A stretch of DNA of 64,000 nt, from positions 40,362 to 104,361 of the forward strand of contig JAKSZP010017395.1 of the NCBI GenBank assembly GCA_022478985.1. The letters run 5' to 3'. Position 1 is the stretch's first letter, and each line of letters begins with the position of its first letter. This DNA comes from Massospora cicadina (Eukaryota; Entomophthoromycota; Entomophthoromycetes; Entomophthorales; Entomophthoraceae). The translations under genes were made by a program, and so were the position numbers. The notes below the pieces were generated by a model. The model worked only from the letters and a program-made list of their open reading frames with translations. It was not told the DNA's origin and did no database searches. Shown here piece after piece: positions 57,961-64,000 of this stretch.

Positions 57961-60900
57961 ATGGTTGACGCAAACCACGCTTTTCTCTGGGGAGAGGACA
58001 GACGCTACGTTCTCATAGACCCAATCTCACCCAAATTATGTAAACAGGTGCAGAAGGCCTGCAAGCGAGCAGCAACCAAGGCTGCATCACTTGTAACCTC
58101 CTCCATTGACCCAAATCAAATCCAGATGGACAGAGAGGAAATTGGCTGGACCAGCCAATCAGAACAGAATGCCCAAACCAAAGCAGCCATGGAGGAAACT
58201 AACCAAGCCAAACATTTGGATTGGACAACCCATGAATAAAATTTTCACAAAAAGCTGACAGAATCACCATGTGATCACAATCAAATAAACTTACTGGAGC
58301 AGTTTGACTCCACTATGGATGAGCCAAAAGGGCCCAGAGCTTCAAAATCAAACCCCAAAACATCAGAAACCAATCAGTGCACCAATCCAAATCAAACAAA
58401 ATCACGTGCAGAAAAGCTTAATATAATCCCCAAATCTAACAAAACCCGCACAAAATCATCACAAAGTAAGGAGCCATAAAACGCCTTGGAGTGGACTGGC
58501 CCAATTACACGGAGCAATTCCAAGGCAATGAGTGGGGGACTAGGGCCGGAAGGCCCACCCAACCACTCCTGAGGCGCCACGGGCACCTCAGGTCAATAGG
58601 GACACTAAACATCGCAGGAGCCAAGGCTCAAGCATCCCAAGCCAAAAATCTGGACTTCCTGCACAAACCCCCTATAGACATCTTGGCCATCCAAGAGACC
58701 CACTGTCTACAAGGGGAAGAGGGATCCTGGGCGGCCAGGGTCTCACTGTCCCAGTCGATATGGACGTCCCACTGTGGGGTGGTCATCTGTAATAATAACA
58801 AAAATTTAAAAATCGTCAAATCCTCTTCACAACTAGATGGCCACGTCCTAACTGCAAGAATCGCAAACTAAGAGGCCACAATATCAATAGCCTGTAACTA
58901 CACACCGTGCACTGCATCTGATAGGAAACAATTCCTCAACTCCATCTCAACGCTCAACGTCCCACCAGATACCATCATGATGGGCGACTTTAACTGTTGG
59001 GACAACCTCACTATGAACCAATGGCCCAATCCCAGGGGATACCCACCGGGACACGTTGAGTTCTGCGCAATGAAGGTATCCCTTGGCCTGTATGACACCC
59101 TCCCCACAGGGTCTCCACTCCTTCCCCACATGACCCACCCCAGCATATATGAGGGAATGCTCATCTCGATGAGCGTGTTGACCACATCCTTTCACCAAAA
59201 TCCTGCTGCTCATTTATTACAAACTTTGCTACTAAAAAGATCAATTTCTTTGACATCATCTAGTTTTGGTGCAGCTCACGCCAACCAGGACTCAAACGTG
59301 GACGTCGCCCTGGAGGAAGCTATACCTGGGTTAATATAAAACTTCCCAAAATCTCCTATTGGGTCGAGCACAAAGCTTTGAACCCAAAATTTACAACCTC
59401 GCTTGCATCAGATCCCATCAAATCTTGGGAAAAGTTCAAATCCGAACTAATAAACAAAACTCGGCATCTAGCATTGTGTAAATACTCCATGGATACCGCC
59501 ATGATCAGATGCACCCTGGCAGAACTTGACCACCTAGAACTCAATACCCTAAAGTCTGGATACAGCCCAAACTGGGGGTGCAAATGGGCGGAACTTTCCG
59601 CCCGCCTAAAAGCCCTTATCCACAAGCACCAACACAGAATCAAAGTATTGTGAAGAGGTAAGCACATAAAAGAAGGCGAAACCTGTTCTGCGTTTTTCTT
59701 CCACCAATACCACTTCCAAGGCAATCTGCCCCAGTGCGCACAGGTCCACAAAGCTGATGGAACTGTGGCAACCGACCCAATGGAGGTCAAGGTGGAAATT
59801 CACTGCTATTACACCAAACTTTACCGTGACACCCCTTCTGACCCCTCCCCCCAAAAAAAATTTACACTCTACTGGAATACAGAGTGCACCGCCGAACTAT
59901 AATCTCCTAAACCTGATAGCGCAGGAGGATCTCTGGAATATAGTTTGCGGTGCACCGCATAGGAAATGCCCAGGCCCTGATGTGATACCCTACGAACTTT
60001 ATAAAACATACTTTAAACAAATCGCCCCCCTCCTCCTAGAGTCTATGAACCAGTGCTTGCTGGAGACCCGTCTCCTGCCTGGAGGCCATGACTCCTATGT
60101 CATTACCCTATTTAAAAAGGGCAACAGACTGGACCTGACCAAATGGCGCCCAATAGCACTCTCAAACACTGACACAAAATTACTTACAAAACTCTAGCTA
60201 CCAGACTGGGCGCACTAGCCTCTAAAGCCCTATCACCCAAACAATTTGGCTTTACACCAAGGCGCTCCATCTGGTCTAACATACACTCCATCACCAATGT
60301 ATGTCAATCCAAAGCGACGGGAGCCCTGGTATTCCTTGACCAGTAGAAGGCATACAACCGCGTTAGCTGGCCATACTTAAAAGTGTGCCTACACGCCTTC
60401 AACCTCCCACCCAGGTTCATCAACTGAGCAATTCTCCTCACAGAATCTGCCTCTATGACTTTATGCGGCCCTGGCTTCCTGACTGACAGGATCACCCCAC
60501 ACAGAGGGCTCAAGCAAGGGGACTCCCTCAGCCAACTACTCTACAACTTCAGCTTTGATCCACTCCTCCGCGTTGCCAACTCACGCCTCAGGGGCATAAC
60601 TGCGCAAGGCCAGCCCCCAGTCAAGATACTACCCTTTGCAGACGACTGTGTGACAGGTATAGCTGATACAATGACGCCTGACAGTTGGAGCGCACCCTAG
60701 AGGAATACTCAATGGTGAGTAATGCATCGCCCAATAAATGAAAAAATGAAATAATTCTCCTTGGAAAATACATCACCCACTGGACCACAACCCCACTACA
60801 CACAACCCAAGATGCAAAAACTCACTCGCCCTACCATTTGCATTACCCTCACCACCACCCCTGTCCGCCACCTTGGGATATGGCTGGAGACAGGGGGTAT

Positions 60901-62140
60901 GCAAATGAGATGATTGAAAATAACCTGCTGCAACGGATATCAAACAGATTCGCCTCACTCAAGGGTAGATCGCCTGGGCTAATGGGATGAGTGGCAGTTG
61001 CCAACTCGCTCATCCTCCCAATGCTGTGGTTCCCCACACATGTGATCCCATTCTCGTCCACCTTTATAATGGTGATCTGTGCGCTCATCCAGGGATGGCT
61101 GTGGCCTAGATCCCGCCCACCCGTCTGGGTGGAAACGCTATATGGTCCACTATCCAGTGGAGACATGGGCCTGATAGATTTTGAGAACCATGACAGCTGC
61201 ATCCTGGGAACCTGGATAGAGGAAGTGCTAGCCCTGGACCCCTCGCAACAGCATTGGTCCAGGGAAGTGAGGGCAAACTTCGCACAGGCACTCAAAATAC
61301 CCAACCCACACCATCCTTCCAGCTTACTAATGTACCTCGCTAACTTCCCCAATGTGACGGGCCCACATGGAACCCCCCTCACTTTAAACGCCTCCTCCAA
61401 ACCATTTGCTGCATGAGATGAACCATCAATACCACTGGCACTGTGTAGGGAAGGGGATGACCCAGATCCCACTTCATGATACGAAAGCCAGAAGACCACC
61501 CCCACAAAGAAATACTTGCCACGACCCTGACCATCGCCAGAATCTACTCCTAGACGCTTTGGACATCCCCTACGACCTAGCCACACTAAAGGCAATATGG
61601 AGGATGAAGCACCATCCAGTCCTCCAGCTGAGGGTAAGAGCCAACGCCTGGCGCTGCCTAAGAAGGACCTATAGAATGGTGGACTGCACCCACTCCCTCC
61701 ACGCAACCTGCGCAATATGTGGTGAAGAGTGATCCCTAAACCACCACTTAGAAACCTGCCCCCCGTCCAGAGTCATATGGCAAGAAGTCACGCGACTGCT
61801 CAAGATCCAAGATGACAAGGATTTCTCTATTTCAAGGAGCCTCCTCGCGCTCCGTCTTGTGTCCCCAATCCCATCAACCCTGCGCTCCCTATTTTTACCC
61901 ATCGCAATGTGGACAATCCACACTATTGCCTTGGATGCGTTTAAGGGAACGGTCCCTACCATCCATGGGGTTATCAATAGGTTCCACGTCCAATTACTAG
62001 AGCACTTCCAAGCCTTGCTCTATGGGTATATGAAGCCAAGGCAGCAGAGACTCATAAAGTCATGGTTCCCACTCTGGTTCCTTCACACAGACCCCTTCCT
62101 TCACACCTGCTCCATAGCGGGGGCAATCCCCTTGGTTTAG
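57961..62140 (+). pseudogene. LINE ORF2, endonuclease and reverse transcriptase, broken, G3
   Basis: Starts MVDANHAFLWGEDRRYVLID at 57961, right after ORF1. Endonuclease: RSIGTLNIAGAKAQASQAKN (58590 on), DILAIQETHCLQGEEGSW (E of the catalytic QETH), MMGDFNCWDNL (58977 on). RT: GAPHRKCPGPDVIPYELYKT (about 59955), WRPIALSNTDTKLLTKL, FGFTPRRSIWSNIHS, VFLDQ.KAYNRVSW (a stop in the motif; YN where YD is usual), RGLKQGDSL, LPFADDCVTGIAD (about 60630-60665; FADD intact). Cys/His knuckle CAICGEE.SLNHHLETCPP (about 61707-61765). C-terminus LYGYMKPRQQRLIKSWFPLW. It ends at 62140. About a dozen stops or shifts break it. Confidence 0.9.
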
Positions 62141-62326
62141 CGCACCAATCCCCCCATACCTGGCGATTCCAGCTGGCAACAGGGGTAACCTGTGTACCCC
62201 GGGGTGCCCAATCCTCTCTAACCATCGCTATTCTTCACTCCCCTCCCATTTATACACATACATCAGTAATGCCTGTCCCCTGGTCGGCTTGCCTTGGTTA
62301 AGTAATAATAAATTCATCATCACCGG

Positions 62327-63640
62327 GTAACAGGAAGTGGTGCAGTATAAACCTTTGGGAAGCTCTGTAACTTTGGATGGTCAACTGAATTGGAGCGATA
62401 CAATTCAGAGTAATGGTTTTTAACTTCAATTGCCACTTTAGCTGGAGTTTCTGAGATGGAGTGGTTGTCCGCCTCACCTGTGTGCAGGCCAAGCTCTGCC
62501 ATGATGCAAAGAATTCTCAGAAAAAAAGTGAAACACGCATCACCCACTTTATAAATTTTTCGCCTAAAACTGAACAAAAACGCAATGTTTGTATTGCCTT
62601 ACCAGTGCGTTGAGATAAGTTGACACTTCTGCCCACTTTTGACCCCAAGCTGGGCTTTAGCCTGCAGCAGAGACATTAGAATCCAGTTGTCCACTTCTTC
62701 AAGTGTGCGCTTAATGACCGCTAAGGCAGCCTGAGAGTGATGCAATGAGAGGTGACATGCCTGACGGATGGTGTTTGCTTTTAAGTGTTGACCAGGTAGT
62801 AAGTGGGTACACATAGATTGGTGTGGCGAAATCCATTGCTGAAGTTTTAATGTCCAACCATGAGGAAAACCTGGGCGATGTAATTTCAGTTGGACAAAGT
62901 TTGAACCACTTTGGCGCCTGTGCTGCTGGGTTTGACAAAGAGAAAGAAACTGGCACCAACCTGTGGTCAAAAAAATCATTTTTTGTTGTCATAAAGTGTG
63001 CAACCTGAGACCAATTGTCAACGGGGCAAGAATATGGTCAATGTAGGACTTAGAACTCAGCTGACCATTATGAACATGGGACGGGACATGTTGGGGAGCA
63101 GCGGTTCATGTACGGGGGAGGGTATCAAAAAGCCCCAAAGTGGCTTTTAGAATGCATGGTTTGACGTGCCCCTGCGAGGGGGTAGAAGTAGAGGTCGAGC
63201 GGTCAGTTGCTGGGTTGGCCCAGTAGTTCATGTCACCCATCTCAAATGGATCAGGCGGAATTGGGTGTGAAGTTATGACCAAAAGGAATCCCCAGAAAGC
63301 CTACAAACATGTCAGAGCATAGATAATAGAACATGCACTTCGTCATTCATGAAAAGGACACTACAAGCATATGGCCATCAAGGTATAAAATTCTGAAATA
63401 AACTTAAAACTATGGGTCATGCATATAAACACCTCACAGTGAAGCAACTAAAAGTAGAGGGAGGGGAGGAGCATGGTTGCCCATGTTTCCTCAGCACTGT
63501 GTGTACAGTGGGTTTCCTGAATGGCCAGGATGTCCACAGGAGATTATTTTTAAAAAACTCAGTTTCCTAGCCCGGGATAGTGAGGCCTTGAGTCCACCAA
63601 TGTTCAACGTCCCTATTGTGAAGGCTCCCCCCATCAAGCC
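62327..63640 (-). pseudogene. LINE ORF2 of G2, endonuclease and RT start
   Basis: Minus-strand reading. IGTLNIGGLKASLSRARKLS (about 63625-63560) is the start of the APE-type endonuclease, followed by DILAIQETHC-equivalent residues in a shifted frame (about 63525-63500). Later FFDHRLVPVSFSLSN (about 62980-62935) is the SDH.LV.V end block of the endonuclease. Then LGLHTGEADNHSISETPAKV and AIEVKNHYSELYRSN (62500-62400), matching ...TVATDPMEVKVE..YYTKLYRD of G3 before the RT. It joins 57014 across G3. Confidence 0.82.
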
Positions 63641-64000
63641 TTAGGTGCAATGGGAAGGTCCCTCTTGCCCATCCAGCTCCGCTTGATCAGTAAAACTTTT
63701 ATGCAATCAAAGCTTTGGCCCTGTGTATGAGGATTTGAGGGATTCCTTCACTGTGAATTTATTTTCATTTTTTGAGTTTTTTTTGAGATTTCGCTCTAAT
63801 TTTCAAAACGGTGTGCTTCTGCTGTGCATCATTGAAGGTTGACAAAAATTTGGGAGGGAAGTAGTTGAAAGAATTGGTTTTGATTGGTGCTTGATAATTT
63901 TGCTCGGGTGAATCCAACTCAACCATCTGGTCTGCAGATTAGTTGGCCCAATTTGCTTGGTGAGCTGATTCTCAAGCCACCTCAGCAGTGAATGACTCAA
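63641..64000 (-). pseudogene. start of G2 ORF2 or end of ORF1, cut by window edge
   Basis: Upstream of the endonuclease on the minus strand. The open piece 64000-63803 has LLRWLENQLTKQIGPTNLQT RW and runs off the window. It lies where G3 has the N-terminal extension of ORF2. Not recognised further. Confidence 0.45.

Larger units (their letters stand above)
57015..62308 (+). mobile_element. full-length LINE family G, copy G3 (5.3 kb)
   Basis: Flanked by TAAATTCATCATCACCGG (56997-57014 and 62309-62326), an exact 18-bp duplication, although its first bases may belong to the (TAA)n tail. It has a 5' leader, ORF1, ORF2 and the tail ...GGTTAAGTAATAA. It is inserted, in the opposite strand, into the RT region of G2. 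The overall plan (ORF1, APE endonuclease, RT, C-terminal Cys/His knuckle) is that of Tad/L1-like LINEs. Confidence 0.95.
54296..64000 (-). mobile_element. LINE family G, copy G2, 5' end outside window; split by G3
   Basis: Minus-strand LINE in two blocks: 64000-62327 (ORF1/ORF2 start, endonuclease, RT start) and 57014-54296 (RT to 3' tail). G3 lies between them with an 18-bp duplication. The 3' end on the minus strand reads TGTCCATCCCATGGTCGGCC, a worn version of the family tail, then A-rich. It is distinct in sequence from G1 and G3, so probably another subfamily or older. Confidence 0.88.

Noticed and set aside
60849..61715. Longest open frame on the minus strand (288 codons)
   Set aside because: It lies antisense to the G3 ORF2 region just after the FADD box, has Ser/Gly/Arg-rich low-information composition, and has no counterpart in G1 or G2. 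It is a shadow of the LINE coding.

Overview
The window looks like a transposon graveyard from a large, repeat-rich eukaryotic genome. I see no host gene, rRNA, tRNA gene or CRISPR array. The families present are Ty3/gypsy LTR retrotransposons (one a chromovirus), two-ORF LINEs with an APE-type endonuclease, tRNA-derived SINEs, solo LTRs and an unrecognised ORF-bearing retroposon. A fungus is my best guess for the host, but the sequence does not prove it. Every coding copy carries stops or frameshifts, so all are called pseudogenes. All alignments were made by eye.

Layout. 1-3547: LINE family G, copy G1 (+), cut by the window edge. About 4631-53401: a very old gypsy element H (-), broken into pieces by later insertions. 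Its 3' LTR (4631-6430) holds solo LTR M. Its integrase is split by gypsy element D (+, about 7005-42368). Its protease/gag region is split by non-autonomous LTR element I (+, 45251-48902). Its 5' leader is split by solo LTR K2 (50947-52005). Element D in turn holds: retroposon F1 in its 5' LTR; chromovirus E (-, about 11151-28217) in its gag; SINE-1 (32494-32782) in its RNase H; and gypsy element C (+, 33272-40380) in its integrase. Element E holds F2 (in one LTR), F3 (in integrase), solo LTRs O and K1, and the complete gypsy element A (+, 21819-27744) in its other LTR. Element C holds probable solo LTR N. 54296-64000: LINE copy G2 (-), cut by the right edge, interrupted by SINE-2 (56496-56785) and by a full-length opposite-strand copy of its own family, G3 (+, 57015-62308).

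Most junctions are fixed by target-site duplications: 5 bp for LTR elements, about 10-20 bp for LINEs, SINEs and F. The insertion order can therefore be read as H, then D, then E and C, then A, F2, F3, K1, O and N.

How the parts relate. Both SINEs end in the 3' tail of LINE family G, which suggests that this LINE mobilises them. Six LTR families (A, C, D, E, H, I) have similar primer-binding sites next to the 5' LTR, suggesting one common tRNA primer. Family F has LINE-like hallmarks (long duplications, 5' truncation, A-rich tail) but no reverse transcriptase. It encodes a CCHC zinc-knuckle protein and a second conserved ORF that I do not recognise, and is the best candidate for something undescribed.
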